Assembly (NCBI GenBank): GCA_963921935.1
Contig: OY998180.1
Location: forward strand, 81,651,139 to 81,715,138
Length of the DNA stretch: 64,000 nucleotides
Direction of reading: 5' to 3'
From: Galeruca laticollis
Lineage: Eukaryota > Arthropoda > Insecta > Coleoptera > Chrysomelidae
Made by a program: the position numbers and the translations under genes. A model generated the notes under the pieces. That model did no database searches. It worked only from the letters and a program-made list of their open reading frames with translations, and had not been told where the DNA came from. Each line of letters begins with the position of its first letter. The stretch's first letter is position 1. Below are positions 23,132-32,559 of this stretch, one piece after another.

Positions 23132-23132
<1 letters not shown>

Positions 23133-23181
<49 letters not shown>
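23133..23181. repeat. (TA)n microsatellite
   Basis: About 24 TA units immediately left of a PBS-like motif of the LTR-like repeat family. Confidence 0.9.
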
Positions 23182-23184
<3 letters not shown>

Positions 23185-23652
23185 AATATATTTCTATGTT
23201 CCTTTAATTGTAATTGCCCCTCGTTGGGAGCCAAATTTGTAGTATATTTCTATTTCGTTTTATTTATTATTATTAGAATTGTTATAAAATTGTTATAAAA
23301 ATTGTCATAAAATTGTCGCAGCGACAATTATTGCACATTCAACTTTAAAAAAGCATGTAAGAAATTTCAATTTTGACAGTAGTTGTCAAAAAATATGCCT
23401 AGGTCTAATAAATATCAATTTAGTGTTTCTAAAGATGAATTTATATATATATATTTTTTTACGTATATATTTTATTTATATTAATTTGATAAGATCCCAT
23501 GTTTTGGATGCCATTTATGACTTTATTATAATGATATATAATTAATTGAGTGTTATAACAATATAATTGATTGAATATTTGAAATTTATGTATGTGTAGG
23601 GCATGAGATTCCTTTTGTTATTTGGGTTCTTAAGGTTGTGAATAAATTCAGT
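23185..23652 (-). repeat. LTR-like repeat family R, partial copy
   Basis: Contains ATTGCCCCTCGTTGGGAGCC (23212-23231). On the minus strand this resembles a Gypsy/retrovirus primer-binding site (TGGC-CCCAACG-GGGGC). It also contains TTTTGACAGTAGTTGTCAAA near 23372, which is matched by TTTTGACAGCAGTTGTCAAA near 63540. The copy appears to be interrupted at 23653 by the Gypsy element, and the family resumes at about 30074. Similarity is patchy and the boundaries are approximate. Confidence 0.45.
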
Positions 23653-25459
23653 TGATAAATAAATGAAGAAACATTTTACTTGGAAACAATATTTAATTTT
23701 ATTTATAAAAATTTTATGCGCCGCCCATGTATGGGTCAAATGAAATTATTGATTTATTCTTTCGTGTGGCGTTTTGTACGCATGCTTGAAAATATGAGGT
23801 GACGATGCGCTAGAGTAAACATTTGCTATACGCGTCGGTCTGTTCAGTTTCACAGCGAGCTTATATGCTGTGTGATAGAACGTACTTCAAATTATATACA
23901 AGTTAAAAGAATTTATGTTGGAAATTTATACATACAGAAACACAAATAATATGGTACAAGAAATAGTTATGAAATTTATATACATAGATTCTAAATGTTA
24001 CATAAAAGAATTGGATGCATCTTTCTTAAGCTTCTTATTTGAAAAATGCGTTAGTATTAAATTTTATTTATTTAAATTGGCCATTAATCATTGAGAAATT
24101 ATTTAAGAATATAGCTATATTGAGTCTCTAATTTGAATTCTTTTTCAGATCGATCATTATTTAAAAGTCTATTTTACTCATGAGATTTTAAAGAAAACAT
24201 TTAATTGAAGTTATTGAGTTTTATATAACTCTTGTTGTACAACAATACACTGACCGTGTGTTCAGGAACCAGGATCTGCCTCTCGGGATTCGGGAAAAAC
24301 AGCTTCCGAAGTTTTAAAGTTGAATAGTTATGTGAAATTATGATTTTCACTCTGGAAAATCAGCTACAATCATTGGGTAAGTACATGTGAATGTTTATCA
24401 ATGGTTTGTTATGTTTTTATCCTCATTTTGAGGATAATTTCTTAAAATTTCTGGAGCACTTCCAAAACCCAACCTTCCAGAAACGAAGCCAAGCCACCGA
24501 CCCTTTTTCTTCAACTTTTTTCAACAATCAACAATTAGTCTTTTGTTTAAATTCAGCTCACTATCTCCATAAAAATGTTTGTTACACTTGTTGTTGTTTG
24601 AAAGTTCCTTCTGTCATGTCACATAAACCAATCACCGTTTTTCTTTTTTAACGCACTCAAAATTATGATTTCACTTAACATTCTAATATCTTTACCTACA
24701 TACAAAAATTAATCTCACTAAAATTGTTTATTCAATATTGAAGTTCATCTTGTTAGTATGTGACGAATAGTTTTTCTCAAGCGATATACAATAGTCTTTA
24801 ATATCAATGTTCAGTTTAATTTCTTATTATAATTATCAATTGTGTTTAGTCATCAACATAAATTCTTTTAAAACATTTATTAATATTCCTTAATCTAATT
24901 CTTAATGTTCATTATATTGGATTAAATACATTAATTAATTCCTATTCATGTCATCTATGGAATTACTCTACTTTCAACGTTTGTCGCTGATACATATTGA
25001 CATCTATATTTTGTCGCTAGCGTGTGTCGCTAGCGTATGTCGCTAAGCGTATTGGTATTACATCGTTAAATATTCTAACCCATATGTTTTTAGTAAACAA
25101 TGTGTTATAATATTGAACAATATCCTTTTTTATTTCGAATATTTATTAATTCATGTTTCTTTTCTAGATTATATGTTCATCATTATTTCTGACATGAGGT
25201 ATTTAATACAATGGACGATATTTACTCGATGGCTTTTGTAATATGATCAAGGTAATGTTTCTTTTGTTAATTCTATGTGATTCTTCTCAAATTATTAATT
25301 ATATACATAAGTTGTATTACTTTATTTAGTTAATATGAGCACTTTTAATGTCTCATATTTATGATTCTAACAAAATATAGTCTAATGTTTTAATTTCTAA
25401 TCAGTTTCCAACTAATCTGTTTATACCAGTGTTTCTATCTTTATTTATACGTTATAACA
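23653..25459 (-). mobile_element. Gypsy 3' LTR (left copy)
   Basis: Minus-strand LTR starting TGTTATAACG at 25459. It carries a TATA-like CATATAAG (complement of 23860-23867) and an AATAAA signal (complement of 23753-23758), in U3-R-U5 order. Four TGTCGCTAGCG-like motifs lie at about 24980-25045. The left edge is placed by alignment with the other LTR and is good to about 10 bp. Confidence 0.85.
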
Positions 25460-25470
25460 TTCCCTGAATT
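25460..25470 (-). promoter_or_regulatory. Candidate polypurine tract
   Basis: The minus strand reads AATTCAGGGAA directly before the TGTTATAAC start of the 3' LTR, the expected place for plus-strand priming. It is short and contains pyrimidines, so it is assigned by position. Confidence 0.4.
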
Positions 25471-25756
25471 TTCATAAAATCATTCTAAGTATTGTTTACA
25501 ATGATTTAGAATGTTTTATATAAAATTCATTCAATAGTACTTAACTTTTTTCTTATTTTGTAATAATCTATTATCATTTAATCTACTTCATTATTTTCTA
25601 TCTTTATGAAAATCAATCATTAATTTGTTATTATACCTAATTAATCTATTTCTAATTCTTTACCTATCTTACACCTTATTCCTACAAGTAATTAATTCCC
25701 TGTTTCAACTTAAAAATATTTCATTCTAATTATAACTTATTCTTTGCAGATTAAAC

Positions 25757-26641
25757 TTATTGAATTTCATTGAATTCAGGATGGAATCGATACAATTGGT
25801 CCACATTGAAAATTCCTCTAACATTGCCAGTTACAGGATGTACGAGTTTGTAACTATTTATGCCGTTAGATGTTACTACTTTATATGGACCTTCGTAAGG
25901 TAATTGTAATTTTGCACAAATATTACGCTTATGATTAGGTATTCTAAGTGCTTTAATTATTACTAATTCTCCTTCCTTAAAAGTAGTTCTCTTCTTAATT
26001 CTCTTGCTTCGTTTTCTTATGTATTTTTCAGCATTCTTGGAGATTCTCTCCCTCGTTTCCTTGATTATCTGTTCATATTTCTCTACATCTTCTGATATCC
26101 ATGGTCTTTCAGGTACTATGTTTTTCATAATTAATATGGGTGATCTTCCAGTTACTTCGTGTGGTATATTATTTAAACAGAATTCTATATTCTTCAAATT
26201 CCTTTCCCAGTTTCGTTGTTGATCGTGAACCAATAATCTCAGACATTTGATGACTTCTCTTATGTATCTCTCCGTTTGATTAGCACATGGATGTCTAATA
26301 CTTGTAAAGAGAGGCTTTACGTTTGACTTTCTTAACCATGCTTTAAAGTTTTCGTTACTGAAATAAGTAGCATTATCCATTAAACAGTTTTCCGGTATGC
26401 CCACTTCTAGAAAGTAGCTTGTCAGGCATTTCTTCACCGTCTTTTTATTTGTTCGTTGACATGGATATAAAGTTACATATTTTGAAAAAGCATACAAGAC
26501 TACAAATATGTTTTGATTACCTTCTTCACTGGGTATTATGTTTGAAATGAAATCTACCGTTATGACTTCAAGTGGATGTTTCTTTACTAATGATTTTGGC
26601 ATATTTTCGTTGTGATGATTTTTTTCTTTCCCAGTTGACAA
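25757..26641 (-). CDS. Gypsy integrase core and C-terminal domain
   Basis: The 294-codon frame holds the integrase core that joins element cDNA to host DNA. Acidic residues are in place: D30 (EVITVDFIS), D89 (CLMDNATYF) and E124 (HPCANQTERY), with the last two about 35 residues apart as expected for DDE integrases. A GPY/F-type module follows (LPYEGPYKVV, about residue 245), and then VRGIFNVDQLYRFHPEFNE to the stop. The zinc-binding domain lies in the preceding frame (26587-27441). The two frames overlap by 55 bp in different phases, so a small indel near 26640 has split one pol gene. The first residues of this frame before KKHPLEV are therefore probably out-of-frame sequence. Confidence 0.85.
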   Translation of the reverse strand: MSTGKEKNHHNENMPKSLVKKHPLEVITVDFISNIIPSEEGNQNIFVVLYAFSKYVTLYPCQRTNKKTVKKCLTSYFLEVGIPENCLMDNATYFSNENFKAWLRKSNVKPLFTSIRHPCANQTERYIREVIKCLRLLVHDQQRNWERNLKNIEFCLNNIPHEVTGRSPILIMKNIVPERPWISEDVEKYEQIIKETRERISKNAEKYIRKRSKRIKKRTTFKEGELVIIKALRIPNHKRNICAKLQLPYEGPYKVVTSNGINSYKLVHPVTGNVRGIFNVDQLYRFHPEFNEIQ

Positions 26642-27441
26642 AGTTCACATCTAGTAACTATGCTTTTTGTGATAGGTAGATCTTTCTTTGCAATGTAGTT
26701 TTCCCTAAAAATATTGTGTAATTTTCGTATTCCTACATGATTGTACCGTAAATGTAATTCTTTGATTATTTTTCTTGTCAAATGTTCTGTAATTACATAT
26801 AACTCCTTTTGCTTGATAATTTTGAAGATTATATTGTCCTTCGTTTGGCAATTATGTTTTTCTTTATCTGTCAAATTTTTCTGGTCTTCCATGATTGCAT
26901 ATATTGAAAATACACCTAATTCCTCCTTCATTAAGTTCACTCCTACGTGTTTGTTTCTTTGTATTTTGCTTTCCCCATCCATTCTCGTCAAAGCGTCTGG
27001 AACTATATTTTTGGCACCAGGTATATATTTAATATCGAATGAATACTCCTGTAGAAGCAAAGCCCATCTGTGTATCCTATTGTTTCCATATTTGTTCTTT
27101 AAAATAGTTGTGAGAGATTGGTTGTCCGTTTCAATAGTAAATCTGTTACCTAATAAAAAAAATCTTAATTTGTTCACACAGAATAATATGCTCGCTAACT
27201 CCATCTCGCTAACGCTATAGTTTTTCTCAGCCTTTTTCGTAATTCTTGACACAAATGAAATGGGAACTTCTCCGTGTTCGTGTCGTTGTACCAAACTTCC
27301 GGTAAATCTATTTTGTGAAGCATCTGTTCTTAATATGAATGTCTTCGTGTAATCTGGATGATATAATTTCACGTTCTCTGTGAACTCCTCCTTAATTCTA
27401 TTGAAAGCCACTTCTCTTTCATGAGTCCATTTCCATCTCAT
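26587..27441 (-). pseudogene. Gypsy RNase H and integrase zinc-binding region
   Basis: The frame starts at the connection/RNase H part of pol: RWKWTHEREVAFNRIKEEF, FILRTDASQNRFTGSLV (catalytic D), YSVSEMELASI (catalytic E) and IETDNQSLT (catalytic D), then YIPGAKNIVPDALTR. After a linker, the integrase zinc-binding domain appears: H-x-H and C-x2-C in LHLRYNHVG...TRCELCQLG. Protease and reverse transcriptase, which should precede it, are missing: the frame begins within 22 bp of the end of gag. The 3' end runs out of frame near 26640. The RNase H catalytic residues are intact, but as a pol product it cannot be made normally. Confidence 0.8.
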
Positions 27442-28045
27442 CTTGCTTTCTTCTGATCTCGGCTACCTTTTCGTCTTGTTTCCGTAATTTTAGTTCCAGT
27501 GAGTTATTCATTCTTTCAATTTTTTGATTTTGTTCGTCCATCTTCTCTCTAATTATTTCTTTCAAATATTCTTTCTGTTCTTCTATTTTTACCATCATTT
27601 TCTTACTATCTTCCTGTTGTTCTTCTATTTTTTCCATCATTTTCTTACTTTGTTCTTCCATCATTTTCTTGCTATCTTCCTGTTGTTCTTTTAATATGTA
27701 TTTTATGCTCTGTAGAAGTTGGTTTTCACTGTCTCCCTTACTTGTTTCTCCCTCATGTATTATTCTCGGTTCTTCAATTTTTTGTTTTTCCTCAGCTTGT
27801 GTGATATTCTCCTCACTTGGCTGCATGTTTTCTCTTGATTCTGTTGTATTCTCTGTATCTCCAGTTATTTCTGTTTCTTCTTGATTGAAACAGTATGTTT
27901 CTGGATCCTTTCCCTCTTTAATTACAGCCTCCTGTAGCCTTCTAACGAGCGCCTGTTTGGTTCCCGTTTTGTCCAATCCTCTGTTTTCCAAAATTTCCTT
28001 CAACTCCGTTGTTTTTAATTCTTTTATTGTTTTGTTTGACTCCAT
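27419..28045 (-). CDS. Gypsy gag, N-terminal part with SAP domain and coiled coil
   Basis: 208 codons from ATG at 28045. Residues about 8-45 (KELKTTELKEILENRGLDKT, then ALVRRLQEAV) fit a SAP domain, a helix-turn-helix DNA-binding motif unusual at the start of a gag. GKDPETYCF follows, a sequence also present after the SAP remnant in the gag at 59.9-61.4 kb. Residues about 105-208 are a long coiled coil with the repeat EEQ(Q/S)(E/K)DSKKMM. The frame stops at the deletion junction. The capsid and zinc-knuckle parts of gag, which should follow, are absent. The truncated protein might still multimerise through the coiled coil; that is inference. Confidence 0.75.
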   Translation of the reverse strand: MESNKTIKELKTTELKEILENRGLDKTGTKQALVRRLQEAVIKEGKDPETYCFNQEETEITGDTENTTESRENMQPSEENITQAEEKQKIEEPRIIHEGETSKGDSENQLLQSIKYILKEQQEDSKKMMEEQSKKMMEKIEEQQEDSKKMMVKIEEQKEYLKEIIREKMDEQNQKIERMNNSLELKLRKQDEKVAEIRRKQDEMEMDS

Positions 28046-28208
28046 TGTTCAGAATTTTTATTTGTAATAGACAAAACAGTACAAAACTCCAAACAAATTT
28101 TCCCCGAAATTATTACTGATTTTAAAGTTAGATCGTGACAAAAATTGGTCAAATTTATTTTTATTTTATGAACAATTAATTATTTACTGAATTTATTCAA
28201 CGCACCTA

Positions 28209-28221
28209 CGTTGGGTCGCCA
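28209..28221 (-). promoter_or_regulatory. Primer-binding site of the Gypsy element
   Basis: The minus strand reads TGGCGACCCAACG, beginning with the TGG that pairs with a tRNA 3' CCA end, about 8 bp downstream of the 5' LTR. I do not assign the tRNA species. Confidence 0.65.
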
Positions 28222-28329
28222 TTTATTTATAACAAATAAATAAATAAACATTTTATTTGTAATTAATATTTAATTTTATTTATAAAAATTTTATGCGCCG
28301 CCCATGTATGGGTCAAATGAAATTATTGA

Positions 28330-28335
28330 TTTATT
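28330..28335 (-). terminator. LTR poly(A) signal
   Basis: AATAAA on the minus strand, about 100 bp downstream of the TATA-like box, as expected in an LTR R region. The left LTR has it at 23753-23758. Confidence 0.5.
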
Positions 28336-28436
28336 CTTTCGTGTGGCGTTTTGTACGCATGCTTGAAAATATGAGGTGACGATGCGCTAGAGTAAACATT
28401 TGCTATACGCGTCGGTCTGTTCAGTTTCACAGCGAG

Positions 28437-28444
28437 CTTATATG
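28437..28444 (-). promoter_or_regulatory. LTR TATA-like element
   Basis: CATATAAG on the minus strand, followed about 20 bp on by GAAACTGAACAGACCGACGC, where transcription would be expected to start. It is conserved in the left LTR at 23860-23867. Confidence 0.5.
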
Positions 28445-30028
28445 CTGTGTGATAGAACGTACTTCAAATTATATACAAGTTAAAAGAATTTATGTTGGAA
28501 ATTTATACATACAGAAACACAAATAATATGGTACAAGAAATAGTTATGAAATTTATATACATAGAGTCTAAATGTTAAATAAAAGAATTGGATGCATCTT
28601 TCTTAAGCCTCTTATTTGAAAAATGCGTAAGTATTAAATTTTATTTATTTAAATTGGCCATTAATCATTGAGAAATTATTTAAGAATATAGCTATATTGA
28701 GTCTCTAATTTGAATTCTTTTTCAGATCGATCATTATTTAAAAGTCTATTTTACTCATGAGATTTTAAAGAAAACATTTAATTGAAGTTATTGAGTTTTA
28801 TATAACTCTTGTTGTACAACAATACACTGACCTTGTGTTCAGGAACCAGGATCTGCCTCTCGGGATTCGGGAAAAACAGCTTCCGAAGTTTTAAAGTTGA
28901 ATAGTTATGTGAAATTATGATTTTCACTTTGGAAAATCAGCTACAATCATTGGGTAAGTACATGTGAATGTTTATCAATGGTTTGTTATGTTTTTATCCT
29001 CATTTTGAGGATAATTTCTTAAAATTTCTGGAGCACTTCCAAAACCCAACCTTCCAGAAACGAAGCCAAGCCACCGACCCTTTTTCTTCAACTTTTTTCA
29101 ACAATCAACAATTAGTCTTTTGTTTAAATTCAGCTCACTATCTCCATAAAAATGTTTGTTACACTTGTTGTTGTTTGAAAGTTCCTTCTGTCATGTCACA
29201 TAAACCAATCACCGTTTTTCTTTTTTAACGCACTCAAAATTATGATTTCACTTAACATTCTAATATCTTTACCTACATACAAAAATTAATCTCACTAAAA
29301 TTGTTTATTCAATATTGAAGTTCATCTTGTTAGTATGTGACGAATAGTTTTTCTCAAGCGATATACAATAGTCTTTAATATCAATGTTCAGTTTAATTTC
29401 TTATTATAATTATCAATTGTGTTTAGTCATCAACATAAATTCTTTTAAAACATTTATTAATATTCCTTAATCTAATTCTTAATGTTCATTATATTGGATT
29501 AAATACATTAATTAATTCCTATTCATGTCATCTATGGAATTACTCTACTTTCAACGTTTGTCGCTGATACATATTGACATCTATATTTTGTCGCTAGCGT
29601 GTGTCGCTAGCGTATGTCGCTAAGCGTATTGGTATTACATCGTTAAATATTCTAACCCATATGTTTTTAGTAAACAATGTGTTATAATATTGAACAATAC
29701 CTTTTTTTATTTCGAATATTTATTAATTCATGTTTCTTTTCTAGATTATATGTTCATCATTATTTCTGACATGAGGTATTTAATACGATGGACGATATTT
29801 ACTCTATGGCTTTTGTAATATGATCAAGGTAATGTTTCTTTTGTTAATTCTATGTGATTCTTCTCAAATTATTAATTATATACATAAGTTGTATTACTTT
29901 ATTTAGTTAATATGAGCACTTTTAATGTCTCATATTTATGATTCTAACAAAATATAGTCTAATGTTTTAATTTCTAATCAGTTTCCAACTAATCTGTTTA
30001 TACCAGTGTTTCTATCTTTATTTATACG

Positions 30029-30036
<8 letters not shown>

Positions 30037-30072
<36 letters not shown>
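30037..30072. repeat. (TA)n microsatellite
   Basis: About 18 TA units at the right edge of the 5' LTR, possibly expanded from the original junction. Confidence 0.85.
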
Positions 30073-30073
<1 letters not shown>

Positions 30074-30079
<6 letters not shown>

Positions 30080-31380
30080 TCGACCTATTACTCTTCTCTC
30101 AGGGTGGGTTCAAACTGTTCAAAAATTAATTATTCAAAATTTATTTATTTTTACCGTATTTCCAAATTAACTGTTTCGCTATTGCTCATAATCTCTAGTA
30201 ACTGTATGTTTAATATTATAAGAGGCACTTCAAATATCTGATGACATTTACAATACTTCTGTCACTGAAAATTATCAACTGTCACTGATTTAATCGACAG
30301 TTTTATTTACTGCAAAATGTTTAATTTTCTGAAAATAATACAGTGAGCTGGAATGTAAACTTCTATATTATACTACCAGATCACAAATTATCAAATTGAT
30401 ATTCCCCAAATTATTATAAAGGAGCAACAGTCGTAATTTCTACGAAACTTAAAATTAGAAGAACCTAGACACTATAAATTAATCTAATAAAAAAAACGTT
30501 TAATAGAAGTTCCAATCGTTGATTTGAATCTTGACGTGTATGAATGTCAAATACAATCTTCAATCAAATTTGTCCAATTCAAAATTTTTCTTCTTTGATG
30601 TTAATTTCCTTATATGAATTGTTAATTTTGTTTGCAATCAAATATCTAATAGATGCATCTATGTCAAATTTTATTTAAAAAGAGGCCTTATTATTTCTCG
30701 AGAAATTATTGTAAAAACTGGAGCGGACTCACCAACTGAGAACAGGATAACTCGTACAATTCTAAATGACTTTAGAATACTGGATACGTTCTAAATTTTC
30801 ATTTAGAAATCTCGAACCACATTCACTACACACGATGCAATTCTTATTTGAATTATGCACGCACTGGCTTTATAGGGAATGGATCTTTAATCTGGTTGTA
30901 TTGATATACAATTTCTACTATCTACACCAAAAATTGAGACAACTCTAATTCTGATGTTGCCTCTTCGGGGTTTCAAAATAAACTAACTAAACTTTTGCAT
31001 AATAAATAATTCTCCTTTCCGTTGGTTACCGATTTTCTTGTTTTTTTAAAAAAATTACTAATTTATGTTTTTCAATAACCAAGTGAGATTTTGAATTCTT
31101 TTATTATACTTGTAATGCTGCTAGCAAAGACCTCTATATTTCGAAATTTCAAATATTTTCTCCAAATCATAATCTGCTTCATCTATCATTAGATATATTC
31201 TACACAAATTTTATCAGAAACTGAAATGTCAAATTTAATATTTATACTGAATCTTTCAAAATTAGTGAATTTACATATAGCACAGTGTGTATCGAAAGTA
31301 TGGCAGCCAAATATAAATAAATTTCCTTATGTTTTACTTTTTTTTAAATTTCAAATAGAGGATCTGTATTAATGTATATA
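30074..31380 (-). repeat. LTR-like repeat family R, copy
   Basis: Collinear with 61930-63290 and with 63610-64000. Landmarks shared are: CTCAGGGTGGG near 30100, CCAAATTAACTGTTTCGCTATT near 30163, TGACATTTACAAT-CT near 30243, GGAGCGGACTCACC near 30721 and CTCGTACAATTCTAAAT-ACTTTAGAAT near 30752. Further right are CTTCGGG near 30964 and AATTTCAAATAGAGGATCTGTAT near 31345. Divergence is high, with many substitutions and indels. Placement beside PBS-like motifs in other copies suggests Gypsy-type LTRs on the minus strand; no coding sequence is seen. Confidence 0.6.
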
Positions 31381-31680
31381 CAAATATAGACATATATAAT
31401 TCCAATCATCCCATATCACACAAATTAGCAGCATGCAATTCAATGATACATAGAACATTTTCAGTTCCTAGGAACAAATATAATTTTTATAGAGAAGTTA
31501 ATACAATTAAACAGATAACCAAATCCAACAGTTATCCATTACATATAATAAATAATTTTTTTAATAAAAAAGAGAAAAAAATGACATTACAACTAATATT
31601 TCCTAAACAAACTGAAGAAATACAGAATTACAAAACTATTACACATGCTGGGAATATGTATAATAATATTTCAAGATAGT

Positions 31681-31694
31681 ATATATAGTATATA

Positions 31695-31745
<51 letters not shown>

Positions 31746-31759
31746 ATATACATATATAT
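31681..31759. repeat. (TA)n-rich microsatellite
   Basis: TA units with TAG interruptions, at the 3' end of the Penelope-like fragment that follows on the right. Confidence 0.85.
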
Positions 31760-31774
31760 GTTTCATTTATATTT

Positions 31775-32066
31775 CTTGGGAATTTGTGGTCCTGGATTAA
31801 TTAAAACTTTAGATGGTTTTTAAAATTATTATGTATTTCATTGACGTTTCGGTCGTTTTTGACCTTCATCAGAATATAAAACACTAAAAGAGAATCGGTG
31901 TATACAACGTAAAACTATGATATACCTGTGGATTGTTTTTCTTATCGTACTTCTGACCTTTTAATCAATTTTTTAAATATTGGCTAGTTTGTCTGATGTA
32001 GACATTGTCGCAGTCTCCGCATGGAATTTGATAAACTATTTTTCTTTTGATCAGGAATTCTTGACT
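31775..32066 (-). pseudogene. Penelope-like 3' fragment with GIY-YIG start
   Basis: The minus strand near 32040-31984 gives IVYQIPCGDCDNVYIRQTSQ, the start of a GIY-YIG endonuclease domain as found at the C-terminus of Penelope-like elements. YIGQT is changed to YIRQT here. A frame that continues as KGQKYDKKNNPQVYH follows. Further left the minus strand has TGATGAAGGTCAAAAACGACC and GAAACGTCAATGAAAT, a type of sequence I associate with insect Penelope-like 3' regions. The fragment is bounded on its 5' side by the CTATAT hexamer array and on its 3' side by (TA)n. Reverse transcriptase is absent and stops are present, so it is inactive. Confidence 0.55.
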
Positions 32067-32067
32067 A

Positions 32068-32556
32068 TATCCATATCTATATCTATATCTATATCTATAT
32101 CTATATCTATATCTATATCTATATCTATATCTATATCTATATCTATATCTATATCTATATCTATATCTATATCTATATCTATATCTATATCTATATCAAT
32201 ATCTATATCTATATCTATATCTATATCTATATCTATATCTATATCTATATCTATATATATCTATATCTATATCCATATCTATATCTATATCTATATCTAT
32301 ATCTATATCTATATCTATATCTATATCTATATCTATATCTATATCTATATCTATACCTATACCTATATCTATATCTATATCGGTATCTATATCTATATCT
32401 ATATCTATCTATATCTATATCTATATCTATATCAATATATCTATATCAATATCTATATCTATATCTATATCTATATCTATATCTATATCTATATCTATAT
32501 CTATATCTATATATATATCTATATCCATATCTATATCTATATCTATATCTATATCT
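32068..32556. repeat. Hexanucleotide array (CTATAT)n
   Basis: About 490 bp of CTATAT repeats with scattered variants: CCATAT, CAATAT, CTATAC-CTATAC, CGGTAT, and 4-bp phase slips (for example near 32255, 32407 and 32434). The six-base unit leaves an open frame of alternating Ile/Ser and then Ile/Tyr, which is not a gene. Confidence 0.95.
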
Positions 32557-32559
32557 TAA

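Larger units (their letters stand above)
23653..30036 (-). mobile_element. Internally deleted Ty3/Gypsy element with two 1.8-kb LTRs
   Basis: Two direct repeats of about 1.8 kb (23653-25459 and 28230-30036) differ by about ten substitutions by eye. They bracket a 2.8-kb interior on the minus strand: primer-binding site, truncated gag, RNase H, integrase, polypurine tract. LTR divergence well below 1% points to a recent insertion. Protease and reverse transcriptase are absent, so it is a deletion derivative that could only move with help from an intact relative. The right LTR terminus runs into a (TA)n tract and no target duplication could be matched. Confidence 0.88.
28230..30036 (-). mobile_element. 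Gypsy 5' LTR (right copy)
   Basis: Near-identical partner of 23653-25459, including the duplicated TGTCGCTAGCG motifs at about 29558-29625. The U3 end reads TA instead of CA where it meets a (TA)n tract, so the terminal base has changed or been overwritten by microsatellite sequence. Confidence 0.85.

Noticed and set aside
24391..24651. 86-codon open frame, repeated identically at 28968-29228
   Set aside because: Lies within the Gypsy LTR on the strand opposite to the element. It is duplicated because the LTR is, and has no recognisable similarity.
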